From: an uncultured Alphaproteobacteria bacterium
GTDB lineage: Bacteria > Pseudomonadota > Alphaproteobacteria > HIMB59 > GCA-002718135
DNA length: 64,000 nucleotides
NCBI GenBank assembly: GCA_902620425.1
Contig: CACNHX010000004.1
Span: 47,177 to 111,176, forward strand
Reading direction: 5' to 3'
Part shown: piece by piece, positions 18,966 to 28,224 of the stretch
Numbering within the stretch: the stretch's first letter is position 1
Layout: each line of letters begins with the position of its first letter
Position numbers and translations under genes: made by a program
Notes under the pieces: generated by a model
What the model saw: only the letters and a program-made list of their open reading frames with translations
Database searches by the model: none
Told to the model about the DNA's origin: nothing

Positions 18966-19449
18966 AATTGGAATATATCCTGGTACTTTTGATCCTATGA
19001 CTGCAGGTCATATGGACATAATTAAAAGATCATTAAGAATAGTAGATAATTTAGTAATAGCTGTCGCTAATAATATTAACAAAGATTCATTATTTAGTGT
19101 TCAAGAAAGAATTAATATTATCAAAAGTGATATCACTTCTGTAAATGAGCTAAACTCAAAAATTAATGTTACTGAATTATCAGGATTACTTACAACTTTT
19201 GCTAAAGATCAAAATGCCACATGTATAATACGTGGTTTAAGAGCAGTATCTGATTTTGAGTATGAATTCCAAATGACAGGCATGAACTACCAACTTAACC
19301 CTGATATCGAAACAATATTTCTTATGACTTCAGAAAAAAACTCATTCATTTCATCTAATTTTGTTAAAGAAGTTCACAAACTAGGTGGTGATGTTTCAAA
19401 TTTTGTTTCTAAAAATACTTTAGAGCAGCTTAATAAAAAAAACTCTTAG
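18958..19449 (+). CDS. coaD: Pantetheine-phosphate adenylyltransferase
   Basis: 163 residues from the ATG at 18958. A further upstream in-frame start lies inside gyrA and adds unrelated residues. The N-terminus [19 protein letters not shown] carries the TxGH nucleotidyltransferase motif, [17 protein letters not shown] binds substrate, and ISSNFVKEV matches the ISSxxVRE motif. It makes dephospho-CoA from phosphopantetheine and ATP. The eight-base overlap with gyrA (ATGAATAA) suggests translational coupling. Confidence 0.96.
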   Translation: MNKIGIYPGTFDPMTAGHMDIIKRSLRIVDNLVIAVANNINKDSLFSVQERINIIKSDITSVNELNSKINVTELSGLLTTFAKDQNATCIIRGLRAVSDFEYEFQMTGMNYQLNPDIETIFLMTSEKNSFISSNFVKEVHKLGGDVSNFVSKNTLEQLNKKNS

Positions 19450-19457
19450 TTAATCAC

Positions 19458-19486
19458 TTGCGCTTACAATATTTGAACTATATAGA
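19458..19486 (+). promoter_or_regulatory. Putative sigma-70 promoter of tRNA-Lys
   Basis: TTGCGC at 19458-19463 and TATAGA at 19481-19486 are separated by exactly 17 bases. The predicted start falls a few bases upstream of the mature tRNA 5' end at 19500. Good spacing and position support it; the hexamers themselves are imperfect. Confidence 0.5.
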
Positions 19487-19499
19487 ATACAAATTCGAT

Positions 19500-19575
<76 letters not shown>

Positions 19576-19579
19576 TCAA

Positions 19580-19762
19580 ATGAAAAAAGCAAAAATCAAA
19601 AATATTGCATCAGGTATCGAGAAAAATTGTGATATTTTAAGAAAAAATGATAACATTCTTGAAGTCGTTCTTGAAGGAACAACAATAAAGATATTGCTTA
19701 AAAAAAAGACTAATAAATATATCGGATATTTTAAAGAAATGGAATTTGAGTCTGATGGTTAA
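19580..19762 (+). CDS. Small hypothetical protein (60 residues)
   Basis: An ATG four bases after the tRNA CCA end opens a 60-residue frame, MKKAKIKNIASGIEKNCDIL and onward, rich in Lys and Ile, ending EMEFESDG. No domain is recognised. Codon use resembles the neighbours and the stop overlaps the convergent YkgJ-family gene by four bases, a junction style common in this window, so it is probably real. It would be expressed as the 3' part of the tRNA-Lys transcript. Function unknown. Confidence 0.5.
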   Translation: MKKAKIKNIASGIEKNCDILRKNDNILEVVLEGTTIKILLKKKTNKYIGYFKEMEFESDG

Positions 19763-20196
19763 TTTTTATTCCTAATATTTAATTCGTTTTCATAATCAAT
19801 TCGTACTTGCTTTAAAATTTCTTTCTTTGTTTTTACTTTACCTTTACCTACACCAGGGCAATTTTTAGCAATATCGTTATTCCAAGTTTTTGTATTCATA
19901 TTTTCAGGCCAAAAAGGCCAAGTTCTACATTGTATAGGTCTTGATTTATAAACAGTGCACTTGTTATCTTTCAAAAATATGCAATTTCCATTATTTTTTT
20001 TTAGTTCCTTTAAGTGAATGAAACCATCAGTTTTTTGACAATAGTTTTTTACAAAGTTTTGTTCTGTTATTTTAAATCCATCTGACAATTTTTTAATATC
20101 TTTCTTACTTAAATAAACAAAACCATAGGTACCTCTTGAAACACAACAGTTTCCAGAGCCCTGGCATTCAAATCTAATACCTTTTTCTATATCCAT
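19759..20196 (-). CDS. YkgJ-family cysteine-cluster protein
   Basis: A 145-residue protein with the conserved cysteine pattern of the YkgJ / UPF0153 family (putative zinc- or iron-chelating domain): FECQGSGNCC near residues 9-18, NGNCIFLKDNKCTVYKSRP and QCRTWPFWPENM, then a final NCPGVGKG. Members are thought to bind a metal or an Fe-S cluster but no reaction is established. It lies five bases downstream of recG on the same strand. Confidence 0.85.
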   Translation of the reverse strand: MDIEKGIRFECQGSGNCCVSRGTYGFVYLSKKDIKKLSDGFKITEQNFVKNYCQKTDGFIHLKELKKNNGNCIFLKDNKCTVYKSRPIQCRTWPFWPENMNTKTWNNDIAKNCPGVGKGKVKTKKEILKQVRIDYENELNIRNKN

Positions 20197-20201
20197 AACA
20201 A

Positions 20202-22283
20202 TTATCCAGCAGTAAGTGTTAAAATTGCTGCATCTCTTTCTTGAAGATACAATAAGTTTCGAAGATTTTCTCCTTCTATGTTTTCCAATTTTGGATTTTT
20301 GGATAATATATCTTCTACCATAATTTTAGCATCTTCTAATAGATCGTAATCAAAACTAAGATCAGCTACATAAAAAGATGGGCTGCCAGATTGTTTTTTT
20401 CCTAAGATTTCTCCTGGACCTCTTATTTTTAAATCCTCTTCAGCGATTTTAAAACCATCATTCGTTTGCTTCATTATATCTATTCTTTGTTTTGAAATTT
20501 CCCCAATGTTATCTTTGTGTAAAAGTATACAATATGATTGAATGTCATTTCTACCAACACGACCTCTCAATTGATGAAGTTGAGCTAAACCGAATCTTTC
20601 TGCATGTTCAATTACAATTGTTGTTGCAGAAGGAATATCCACACCAACTTCAATAACAGTTGTTGAAACTAAAATTTTATAATCCTCATTTTTAAACTTT
20701 GTCATTATTTCTTCTTTTTCTATTTCACTTAAACGTCCATGCATTAAAAGAACTTTATTTTTGAAATATTTTTTTAAAATTTTGTATCTTTCCTCTGCAG
20801 CTTTTAGATCTAACTCTTCAGATTCTTCTATTAAAGGGCATACCCAGTAAAATTTAGACGATGAATTTTTAATTTTTTCTTTTATTCTATCAATAAGTTG
20901 ATTCTCTTTTTTTAATGACAAAGAGCTAGTTATAATTGGTTTACGACCTAAAGGTTTTTCAATTAATTTACTTTCTTTCATATCTCCATATGCTGCTAAG
21001 GTTAATGTTCTTGGAATGGGAGTCGCACTCATTACTAAAATATTTGGTTTATGATTTTTATGGTTAAATACCATTCTTTGATAAACACCAAATCTATGCT
21101 GTTCATCAATAACTGCTAAACCTAAATTGTTAAATTTTACTGTATCTTGTATTAAAGCATGTGTTCCAATTATTATATCTGCTTTTCCCTTTGCAATTTC
21201 TTCTAATTTTTCTTTCCTTTCCTTACCCTTGTCTTTTCCTGTAAGAACAAGTACATTTATTTTTGAATCTTTTAATAATTTTAATATATTTTCATAATGC
21301 TGAAATGCGAGAATTGTAGTAGGTACCATTAAAGCAGATTGAAAATTGCTTTCAAATACTTTTATCATTGATATTAAAGCTACAATGGTTTTTCCAGATC
21401 CAACATCTCCTTGCAACAATCTGATCATTTGATTAGAACTCGATAAGTCCTGAAGTATTTCTTTGATTACATTATTTTGTGAATTTGTAAGTTGAAAATC
21501 TAAATTACTATAAAATTTATTTAATGTTTTATTTTCACTAGTAATTTTTAGACCTTTTTTCTTTTGATTAAAATTTCGCATAATGCCTATAGCTAATTGA
21601 TGAGATAATAATTCATCAAATGCCAATCTTCTTCTGAGTAAATTTTTATTTTTTATATTATCATCACTTGGACTATGAAGATTTTTAACTACTTCATTCC
21701 ATCCTTTAAATTTATATTTCTTTAATATTGAAGTTTCTATCCATTCATTAAAATTTGGTAAATTATTTAATATTTGATCGGTTAATTTATTCATTATATT
21801 TTGATTGAGGCCACTAGTTAAACTGTAAACTGCCTCTTTACTTTTGATTATTTTATTATTGTTTAAAGCGCTTACATGACTAGGGTGTGTGATTTGAAAT
21901 GTGTTTCTAAAATATTCTAATTTTCCAGATATTAATCTATTTTCACTTGTTGGAAGCATTTGTCTCAACATAGGATGTCTTGCATTAAAATATACTAAAT
22001 CAATATTTGTATCTCCGCAGATACATTTAATTTTGTAAGGTTGTCTTTTAAACCTCGAAGGCTCATGTTTAATAATTTTTAAATTTAATGTTACTAAAGA
22101 ATTAATTTCTGCATCATGAATATTTTCATAGAATTTTCTTTCCAGAATGTTATTTGGTATGTTCCAAACAAAATGTATATTCTTATAAATACCTAATTTA
22201 TTAATAATTAGCTCTAACTTTGGACCAACTCCTTTGAGAGAAGATATAGAAGATAATATATAATTTAATTTTTCTGGTCTCAT
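20202..22283 (-). CDS. recG: ATP-dependent DNA helicase RecG
   Basis: A 693-residue SF2 helicase of full length. The N-terminal wedge OB domain begins with SSLKGVGPKLE. Helicase motifs follow: RLLQGDVGSGKTIVAL (Walker A), VIDEQHRFGVYQR (DEQH box), LVMSATPIPRTL (motif III), and EVGVDIPSATTIVIEHAERF plus QLRGRVGRN (motifs V and VI). It remodels stalled replication forks and Holliday junctions. It is divergent from sdhE-mfd, a familiar alphaproteobacterial order. Confidence 0.97.
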   Translation of the reverse strand: MRPEKLNYILSSISSLKGVGPKLELIINKLGIYKNIHFVWNIPNNILERKFYENIHDAEINSLVTLNLKIIKHEPSRFKRQPYKIKCICGDTNIDLVYFNARHPMLRQMLPTSENRLISGKLEYFRNTFQITHPSHVSALNNNKIIKSKEAVYSLTSGLNQNIMNKLTDQILNNLPNFNEWIETSILKKYKFKGWNEVVKNLHSPSDDNIKNKNLLRRRLAFDELLSHQLAIGIMRNFNQKKKGLKITSENKTLNKFYSNLDFQLTNSQNNVIKEILQDLSSSNQMIRLLQGDVGSGKTIVALISMIKVFESNFQSALMVPTTILAFQHYENILKLLKDSKINVLVLTGKDKGKERKEKLEEIAKGKADIIIGTHALIQDTVKFNNLGLAVIDEQHRFGVYQRMVFNHKNHKPNILVMSATPIPRTLTLAAYGDMKESKLIEKPLGRKPIITSSLSLKKENQLIDRIKEKIKNSSSKFYWVCPLIEESEELDLKAAEERYKILKKYFKNKVLLMHGRLSEIEKEEIMTKFKNEDYKILVSTTVIEVGVDIPSATTIVIEHAERFGLAQLHQLRGRVGRNDIQSYCILLHKDNIGEISKQRIDIMKQTNDGFKIAEEDLKIRGPGEILGKKQSGSPSFYVADLSFDYDLLEDAKIMVEDILSKNPKLENIEGENLRNLLYLQERDAAILTLTAG

Positions 22284-22326
22284 AGATTTTTATAAAATTA
22301 TAAACTATATTCTATATTCAATTCTT

Positions 22327-22575
22327 ATGTCATTCAATTCACTAAAAAAAACTATAAAATATAGGGTTTCTTACTCTGGAACAAAAGAGACAGATATTTT
22401 ATACAAAAGATATTTTATAAATCAGTTAGATAAATTTAGTGAAAAAGATCTTGAGGAAATCAAATCATTATTTAATCAATTCTCGGATAACGAGATTTAT
22501 GACTTTCTTACTTCTAAGGTAGCCATTCCATTAGGATTTAAGGAAATATTTAATAAAATACTTAATGAAGAATAA
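22327..22575 (+). CDS. sdhE: SdhE/SDHAF2-family flavinylation factor
   Basis: An 82-residue protein of the SdhE (YgfY, CptB) family, recognised from its length, its position between recG and mfd, and the core SGTKETDILYKRYF followed by a helical C-terminus. Family members attach FAD covalently to the succinate dehydrogenase flavoprotein. The signature RGxxE appears here as SGTKE (residues 17-21), so the conserved Arg is Ser. Its end overlaps mfd by 11 bases, implying coupled translation. Confidence 0.82.
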   Translation: MSFNSLKKTIKYRVSYSGTKETDILYKRYFINQLDKFSEKDLEEIKSLFNQFSDNEIYDFLTSKVAIPLGFKEIFNKILNEE

Positions 22576-25500
22576 AAATACTATCGGTCCTTCAATTCAT
22601 AATGTTGAGCCCTTTTTCATTTCGCAGTTTTATCAAAATTCCAATAAATCAATTTTATACATTGGAAAAGATGAAAGAGAAATATCATCAATGGAAGAAA
22701 AAATTAAATGGTTATTACCTGATGTTGAGATTTTATTATTTAAATCTTGGGATCAAATACCTTACGATAATGTCTCTCCTTCAAAAGAAGTTCAAATTGA
22801 AAGATTAAAAACACTTAAAATTTTATCAAATTCCAATACAAAAAGAATAATACTCACTACAATTAATTCAATCACACAAAAAATAATCCCTAGATCAATT
22901 ATTAATTCACAATTTTTAAAAATTTCAAAAAAACAAAAATGTAAATTAGAAGATCTTATAAATAACCTTGTTCTCTTAGGCTTCCAAAGAACTTCTTTAG
23001 TTCGTGATAAATCAGAATTTTCTGTAAGAGGATCAATTCTGGATATTTTTCCAAATGATAGATCTAAGCCAATAAGAATAGATTTTTTTGATGAAGAAAT
23101 AGAGACGATTTTTGAATTTGATCCAATTACTCAAAAAAGATTAAAAGAAATAAATAGTGATTTAGAGTTTAATATTATTAATGAATTAATTCTTAATGAA
23201 AATAATCTTAACTTGTTTAGAAAAAATTTTAGGGAAATATTTCCAGAGTATAGAAATAGTCAAGTTTATAATCTTTTTTCTGAAAATATTATTCCATCTG
23301 GTGGTGAACAGTTTTTGCCTTTATTCTATGATAATCTCGAAACATTGTTTGATTATGTTAAAGACTATAAAATACTATTAAATGACGAATTTAAAAATAT
23401 ATTTGAAAATAGATTAGAAAATATAAATGATTTTTATTTAGCCAGAAAAAATAATAAAGAAAATTTTTTTTTATCACCTGAATTTTTTTACTTAAATAAA
23501 GAAATTTTCCAAAAATATTTAGACAGCAATGAGCATTTTTACTTTAATACATTTGATAAAAATAATCATATAAATATTGATGTAAATATTATTCATAATT
23601 TATCATCAATTAAAAAAGAAATTGATTTTAGTTTTATAAATCAATTTTTTACAACTAATTCTAAAGAAAATTTTATATATATATGTTGCCGTAGTAAAGG
23701 AAGTTTAGAAAGAGTATCTAAAATATTACAGAATAATTTAAGTTTAAATTTAAATAATGTAACAAACTTTAATCATTCACTTTCAGATAAAATTCTTTTA
23801 ACTATTCTGGATATTGAAGAGTCATTTAAATTTAATAAATATATTTTTATTAATGAAAAATCCTTGTTTGGTTATTTTTTTAATACGCAAATATCTAAAT
23901 CACGTAAACAAACTATTTTTTTTGAAGAATTAAATAAATTATCTATTGATTCTATTCTTGTTCATTCTGAGTACGGTCTTTGTAAGTTTAATAATATTAA
24001 AAAAATTGAATTAAATGACTCAATTCATGAGTGTTTAGAATTAGAATTTTTTGAAAATCAAAAACTTTTTTTACCAGTTGAAAATTTAAGTTATGTATCA
24101 AAATACAGTGATGATACTGATGGAAATATTATTTTAGATAAACTTGGTGCTTCTCATTGGCAAAAAAGAAAAGCAGATGCAAAAAAGAAAATTAGAGATG
24201 CTGCAAAAAAACTTATTTCAATTGCTTCTAAGAGACTTCAATCTCAATCTTATGTAATCAATACAAATATTCCTGAATATGATAAATTTGTTAGCACTTT
24301 CCCATATGTTGAAACCGATGATCAATTGAATGCAATTCAAGATGTAATTAATGATTTTTCTAAGATGATACCATCTGATAGATTAATTGTAGGCGATGTT
24401 GCATTTGGAAAAACAGAAGTAATTTTAAGAGCTATTTTTCTAGCTGCAAAATCAAATTTACAATCTGTAGTTTTAGTGCCAACTACAATTTTATCTAGAC
24501 AGCATTTTATTAATTTTAAAAAAAGGTTATCTATTTTTGGAATTAATATTGCAGAAATTTCTAGATTAGTATCATTAAAAGATAAAAAAGAAATTTTTGA
24601 AAAATGTAATACTGGTAAAATAGATGTATTAGTTGGAACTCATGCATTATTAAACGATAAATTAACATTTAATAGGCTCGGTCTAATAATTTACGATGAA
24701 GAGCAAAAACTAGGAACAATTCAAAAAGAAAAATTTAAAGAAATTGCACCAAAAGCTCATTGTATCTCACTTAGTGCAACACCTATTCCTAGAACCTTAA
24801 GTATGTCTCTTTCAGGAATAAGAGATCTAAGTCTGATTCTTACAGCTCCATTTGAAAGGATGGCAGTTAGAACTTATGTTTCACCTTTTGACTCTTTAAC
24901 AATCACAGAAGCTATAAAGAGAGAGATATATGGGAGAAAGAATGGGGTTTACTTTGTAGTACCAAGAAAAAAAGATTTACCTTTTATAGAACAATTTTTA
25001 AATGAAAATTTACCAGAAATAAAATATGTAATCACTCACGGTCAGCTTAGTCCTAAATTATTAGAAAGTAGAATATCAAAATTTTATAATCAAGAAGTTC
25101 CTTTAATGTTAAGCACAAATATTATTGAAAATGGTTTAGATTTACCTCATGTCAATACAATTATTGTTTATCGTTCCAATATTTTTTCTTTAGCTGCACT
25201 ATATCAATTGAAAGGAAGGGTGGGGAGATCTTCTAAACGTGGATACGCATACATTACATATAAGGAAAATGAGTTAAAAGATAATGGGAGAAAAAGATTA
25301 TCGATAATAAACTCTTCTGATCATCTTGGGGCAGGTTTTAACATTGCATCTCAAGATTTAGATCTTCGAGGTGGTGGTTCTATTATTGGTGAAGAACAGA
25401 GTGGTTTTATCAAGGAAATTGGAACTGAGCTTTATCATCAAATGCTTGAAGAAGAGATAAATTTACAAAAAAGTAAAATTAATTCAGATTTTATAAAAAA

Positions 25501-25942
25501 AGATAGTTTTCACCCAATTATTAAAATCCCTGTTGAAATTTATATACCTGAAAATTTTATTAACGATGTTGATTTAAGACTTTCTATTTATAAAAGAATC
25601 TCAAATATAAATAATAAAAAAGAAATTGAAGAGATTAAAATAGAATTAATAGATAGGTTTGGTAAATTGCCTAAACAATTAATTAATTTACTAAAATTAG
25701 TAGAAATAAAAATTATTTGTTTAAAAAATAATATTGAAAAGTTTGAATTTAGTAGAAAAGGTATATTAATTAGTTTTTTTCAAAATAAACCAAAAAATCC
25801 AGAAAAATTATTAGAACTTTCATTATCAAAAAATAGTTCTTTAATATTAAGACCTGATCAAAAAATATTTTATGATTTTGGTGGTAATTTAATTGATGAC
25901 AGATTTGAATTATCTAAAAATGTGATTAATTTGATTAAATAA
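22565..25942 (+). CDS. mfd: Transcription-repair coupling factor Mfd
   Basis: A 1125-residue protein. The N-terminal UvrB-like region includes LPDVEILLFKSWDQIPYD and RGSILDIFP. The RNA-polymerase-binding domain is around 465-535 (HSEYGLCKFNNI). The translocase has Walker A LIVGDVAFGKTEVIL, DEEQ box IIYDEEQKLGTIQ, LSATPIPRTL, and ENGLDLPHVNTIIVYRS with LKGRVGRSSKRGYAY. The C-terminal TRCF domain is present. Mfd displaces stalled RNA polymerase and recruits UvrA. The usual GDVGFGKT has Ala in the second variable position; the core GKT is intact. Confidence 0.97.
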   Translation: MKNKNTIGPSIHNVEPFFISQFYQNSNKSILYIGKDEREISSMEEKIKWLLPDVEILLFKSWDQIPYDNVSPSKEVQIERLKTLKILSNSNTKRIILTTINSITQKIIPRSIINSQFLKISKKQKCKLEDLINNLVLLGFQRTSLVRDKSEFSVRGSILDIFPNDRSKPIRIDFFDEEIETIFEFDPITQKRLKEINSDLEFNIINELILNENNLNLFRKNFREIFPEYRNSQVYNLFSENIIPSGGEQFLPLFYDNLETLFDYVKDYKILLNDEFKNIFENRLENINDFYLARKNNKENFFLSPEFFYLNKEIFQKYLDSNEHFYFNTFDKNNHINIDVNIIHNLSSIKKEIDFSFINQFFTTNSKENFIYICCRSKGSLERVSKILQNNLSLNLNNVTNFNHSLSDKILLTILDIEESFKFNKYIFINEKSLFGYFFNTQISKSRKQTIFFEELNKLSIDSILVHSEYGLCKFNNIKKIELNDSIHECLELEFFENQKLFLPVENLSYVSKYSDDTDGNIILDKLGASHWQKRKADAKKKIRDAAKKLISIASKRLQSQSYVINTNIPEYDKFVSTFPYVETDDQLNAIQDVINDFSKMIPSDRLIVGDVAFGKTEVILRAIFLAAKSNLQSVVLVPTTILSRQHFINFKKRLSIFGINIAEISRLVSLKDKKEIFEKCNTGKIDVLVGTHALLNDKLTFNRLGLIIYDEEQKLGTIQKEKFKEIAPKAHCISLSATPIPRTLSMSLSGIRDLSLILTAPFERMAVRTYVSPFDSLTITEAIKREIYGRKNGVYFVVPRKKDLPFIEQFLNENLPEIKYVITHGQLSPKLLESRISKFYNQEVPLMLSTNIIENGLDLPHVNTIIVYRSNIFSLAALYQLKGRVGRSSKRGYAYITYKENELKDNGRKRLSIINSSDHLGAGFNIASQDLDLRGGGSIIGEEQSGFIKEIGTELYHQMLEEEINLQKSKINSDFIKKDSFHPIIKIPVEIYIPENFINDVDLRLSIYKRISNINNKKEIEEIKIELIDRFGKLPKQLINLLKLVEIKIICLKNNIEKFEFSRKGILISFFQNKPKNPEKLLELSLSKNSSLILRPDQKIFYDFGGNLIDDRFELSKNVINLIK

Positions 25943-27036
25943 TGGTTAAACTTATTATCATATTTAATTTTTTTATTTTTTTATTATTTGGTAAAAATGT
26001 GTTGTCTTTAGACAACATATATAAGCTTGAAATTTTAAAATCAAACTTAAGTTCTCCTTGGAGTTTCACATTTATAAATAACAATCAGATTTTAATAAGT
26101 GAAAAAACAGGAAAAATTAAGCTATTTGATATTCAAAATAATAAGATTACTGCAATTGATCACAACTTAAACTTTATTAGAGATAAAAATTCGCAAGGAG
26201 GTCTTTTAGATGTTTACTTTTATAATGATCAGATTTTTCTATCCTACTCAGAAAAGATTGGTGATAAATTATTTAGCCCCTCAACCACATCTATTGCAAA
26301 AGCTGATTTAGATTTAAATTTCTTAGATTTTGAAAACATTTTTAGAGCTAATCCACCTATAAGATCTCCTTATCACTTTGGTTCTAGAATAGTTATTCAT
26401 GATGATTATTTATATTCATCTGTTGGCGAAAGAGGGAAAGGAATGATAGCTCAGGATGCAAAACAACATCCTGGAAGTATCATTCGAATTAAATTAGACG
26501 GAACTTCACCTAAAGATAACCCTCATTACGTTTCACAAGAAACGTGGTTACCAGAAATATATCAAATCGGTGTAAGAAATCCTCAAGGAATGTCTATCTC
26601 ACCTTTTGATAATAAAATTTATATTAGTAATCACGGAGCAAAAGGTGGTGATTGGTTTGGTGAAGTAAAAAAAGGTGAAAATTATGGTTGGAAAATTTTA
26701 GGTTGGGGTGGAACTAATTATGATAATTCCAACATTGGTCCCAAATGGTTACCGGGTTATACTAAAGCAATTCATTACTGGGTGCCTTCAATTGCTGTTA
26801 GTGCGATTACAATATATGATGGAGAAGAATTTCCAGAATTTAAAGGATTAGCACTTATAACATCTTTAAAAGATCAATCTTTACGATCATTAGATTTTTC
26901 AAATTTAGATAATGTTAAAGAAGATATTATTTTTAAAAAAGAAATAGGAAGAATAAGAGATATAAAAATTCATCCAGTGAGTGGTAAAATATTTTTCTTA
27001 GCACAGGATAAATTGTGGTTATTTGAAAAAAAATAA
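25942..27036 (+). CDS. Secreted PQQ-type sugar dehydrogenase (sorbosone/glucose dehydrogenase family)
   Basis: A 364-residue protein with an N-terminal signal peptide (about 1-22, ending NVLSLDN) and the six-bladed propeller motifs of the GSDH/YliI family: SPWSFTFINNNQILISEKTG, YHFGSRIVIHDDYLYSSVGE, HPGSIIRIKLDGTSPKDNP, QIGVRNPQGMSISP and GENYGWKI. Relatives oxidise aldose sugars with PQQ in the periplasm. No PQQ-synthesis genes are in the window. The ATG overlaps the mfd stop by one base. Confidence 0.88.
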   Translation: MVKLIIIFNFFIFLLFGKNVLSLDNIYKLEILKSNLSSPWSFTFINNNQILISEKTGKIKLFDIQNNKITAIDHNLNFIRDKNSQGGLLDVYFYNDQIFLSYSEKIGDKLFSPSTTSIAKADLDLNFLDFENIFRANPPIRSPYHFGSRIVIHDDYLYSSVGERGKGMIAQDAKQHPGSIIRIKLDGTSPKDNPHYVSQETWLPEIYQIGVRNPQGMSISPFDNKIYISNHGAKGGDWFGEVKKGENYGWKILGWGGTNYDNSNIGPKWLPGYTKAIHYWVPSIAVSAITIYDGEEFPEFKGLALITSLKDQSLRSLDFSNLDNVKEDIIFKKEIGRIRDIKIHPVSGKIFFLAQDKLWLFEKK

Positions 27037-27084
27037 TTTCTTCATGAGTATTGAGAAATATTCTTTTTAATTTATAATTATATT

Positions 27085-27201
27085 ATGTTTGAATTTTTAG
27101 CTTTTTTAGTTGGTGTTATGATTATGGGACCAATAGTCTATATTTATTTTTTAGTTCAAGATTTAAAAAAAAGGATTGATAAGCTTGAAAATAAAAATTA
27201 A
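27085..27201 (+). CDS. Small membrane protein (38 residues)
   Basis: A short frame from ATG 27085 to TAA 27199-27201 encodes MFEFLAFLVGVMIMGPIVYI followed by a short charged tail (DLKKRIDKLENKN). It has one strong membrane helix (about 4-24) and a basic, possibly coiled-coil cytoplasmic end, a believable single-span membrane peptide. It sits seven bases before the sulfotransferase ATG on the same strand. No homologue is recognised. The clean topology and position favour a real gene. Confidence 0.5.
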   Translation: MFEFLAFLVGVMIMGPIVYIYFLVQDLKKRIDKLENKN

Positions 27202-27207
27202 TTTTTA

Positions 27208-28035
27208 ATGCATAAAAATATTTTTTTGGCTTCTTATCCTAAATCTGGAAATACTTGGCTGAGGTCTATTATTGGAAATTTTTATAATTTTGAAAAAGAG
27301 TTTAGTCTGAATGATTTAAAATCCATCCCCTTACTATCAATTAAAAAGCATTTTAATGAATTTCAAAATAAGGTTTATATAAATAATAATGAGTTACATT
27401 TTGATTGGGTTTCACAAAATATTATTAAATGTCAAAAAATTTTAAATAATAAATTAAATCATCTTAACATATTTAAAACTCATAGCGTAAGACATAAAAA
27501 TTTTACAAATGAAACTGTAAATGCAGGTTTTATTTATATTGTTAGAGATCCACGGGATATAATAGTATCTCTTAAAAATTTTTCGGGTAAAGAAATTGAT
27601 AAAACTATTGATGAATTTCTTTTTTCAAAAAGTTTAATGATTACAACTAATGGCGCACAAGAATTACTTTCAACTTGGGAACTTAATGTTCAATCCTGGT
27701 TAAATTATACTAGTGTTCCCAGATTAATCATAAAGTATGAAGATTTAAAATTAAATCCAAAAGAAATTATATTAAATATTAAGGAATTTTTAAATAAAAT
27801 ACACAGTTTCCATATAAACTTAAACAATAAAGACATTGATAAAATAGTAGAAAATACAAACTTTAATAATCTAAAAAAATTAGAAGACAAAAATGGTTTT
27901 GATGAGGCTACAATACATTCCAATTTTTTTAGATCAGGTAAATCTAATCAATGGAAAGATGTTTTAACTAATACTCAGATTAATCTTATTGAGAAAAACT
28001 TAAAATCAATGATGAGATATTTTAATTATATTTAG
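27208..28035 (+). CDS. Sulfotransferase domain protein
   Basis: A 275-residue cytosolic-type sulfotransferase. The 5'-phosphosulfate loop is ASYPKSGNTWLRS (residues 7-19) and the 3'-phosphate motif is YIVRDPRDIIVS (about 111-122). The C-terminal region contains FFRSGKSNQWKDVL, the PAPS-binding GxxxxWK-type segment. It would transfer sulfate from PAPS to an unknown acceptor such as a lipid, sugar or small metabolite. It probably follows the small membrane gene in one transcript. The next gene downstream is tRNA-Ser on the opposite strand. Confidence 0.88.
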   Translation: MHKNIFLASYPKSGNTWLRSIIGNFYNFEKEFSLNDLKSIPLLSIKKHFNEFQNKVYINNNELHFDWVSQNIIKCQKILNNKLNHLNIFKTHSVRHKNFTNETVNAGFIYIVRDPRDIIVSLKNFSGKEIDKTIDEFLFSKSLMITTNGAQELLSTWELNVQSWLNYTSVPRLIIKYEDLKLNPKEIILNIKEFLNKIHSFHINLNNKDIDKIVENTNFNNLKKLEDKNGFDEATIHSNFFRSGKSNQWKDVLTNTQINLIEKNLKSMMRYFNYI

Positions 28036-28042
28036 AAGATAA

Positions 28043-28132
28043 TGGCGGAGAGAGTGAGATTCGAACTCACGAACGAGTTGCCCCGTTGCCGGTTTTCAAG
28101 ACCGGTGCTTTCAACCGCTCAGCCATCTCTCC
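28043..28132 (-). tRNA. tRNA-Ser (anticodon TGA)
   Basis: Read on the minus strand, this is a 90-base class II tRNA. The acceptor GGAGAGA pairs with TCTCTCC and CCA is encoded (TGG at 28043-28045 on the plus strand). The anticodon arm CCGGT-CTTGAAA-ACCGG carries TGA. A long variable arm is present, typical of serine tRNAs. The T arm contains GTTCGAATC. Confidence 0.97.
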
Positions 28133-28144
28133 GTTTAAAAGCTT

Positions 28145-28171
28145 ACTATAGTTTCATCTTAAAAATGTCAA
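28145..28171 (-). promoter_or_regulatory. Putative sigma-70 promoter of tRNA-Ser
   Basis: On the minus strand a perfect TTGACA occupies 28171-28166, followed by TATAGT at 28150-28145 after 15 bases, or TAGTAA at 28148-28143 after 17. Transcription would start a few bases before the tRNA 5' end at 28132. The exact consensus -35 and correct placement support it. Confidence 0.5.
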
Positions 28172-28224
28172 AATATTAAGTATTATCATTTCCTAATTGA
28201 CGATAGTTTTGGTAATTTTAGTTA

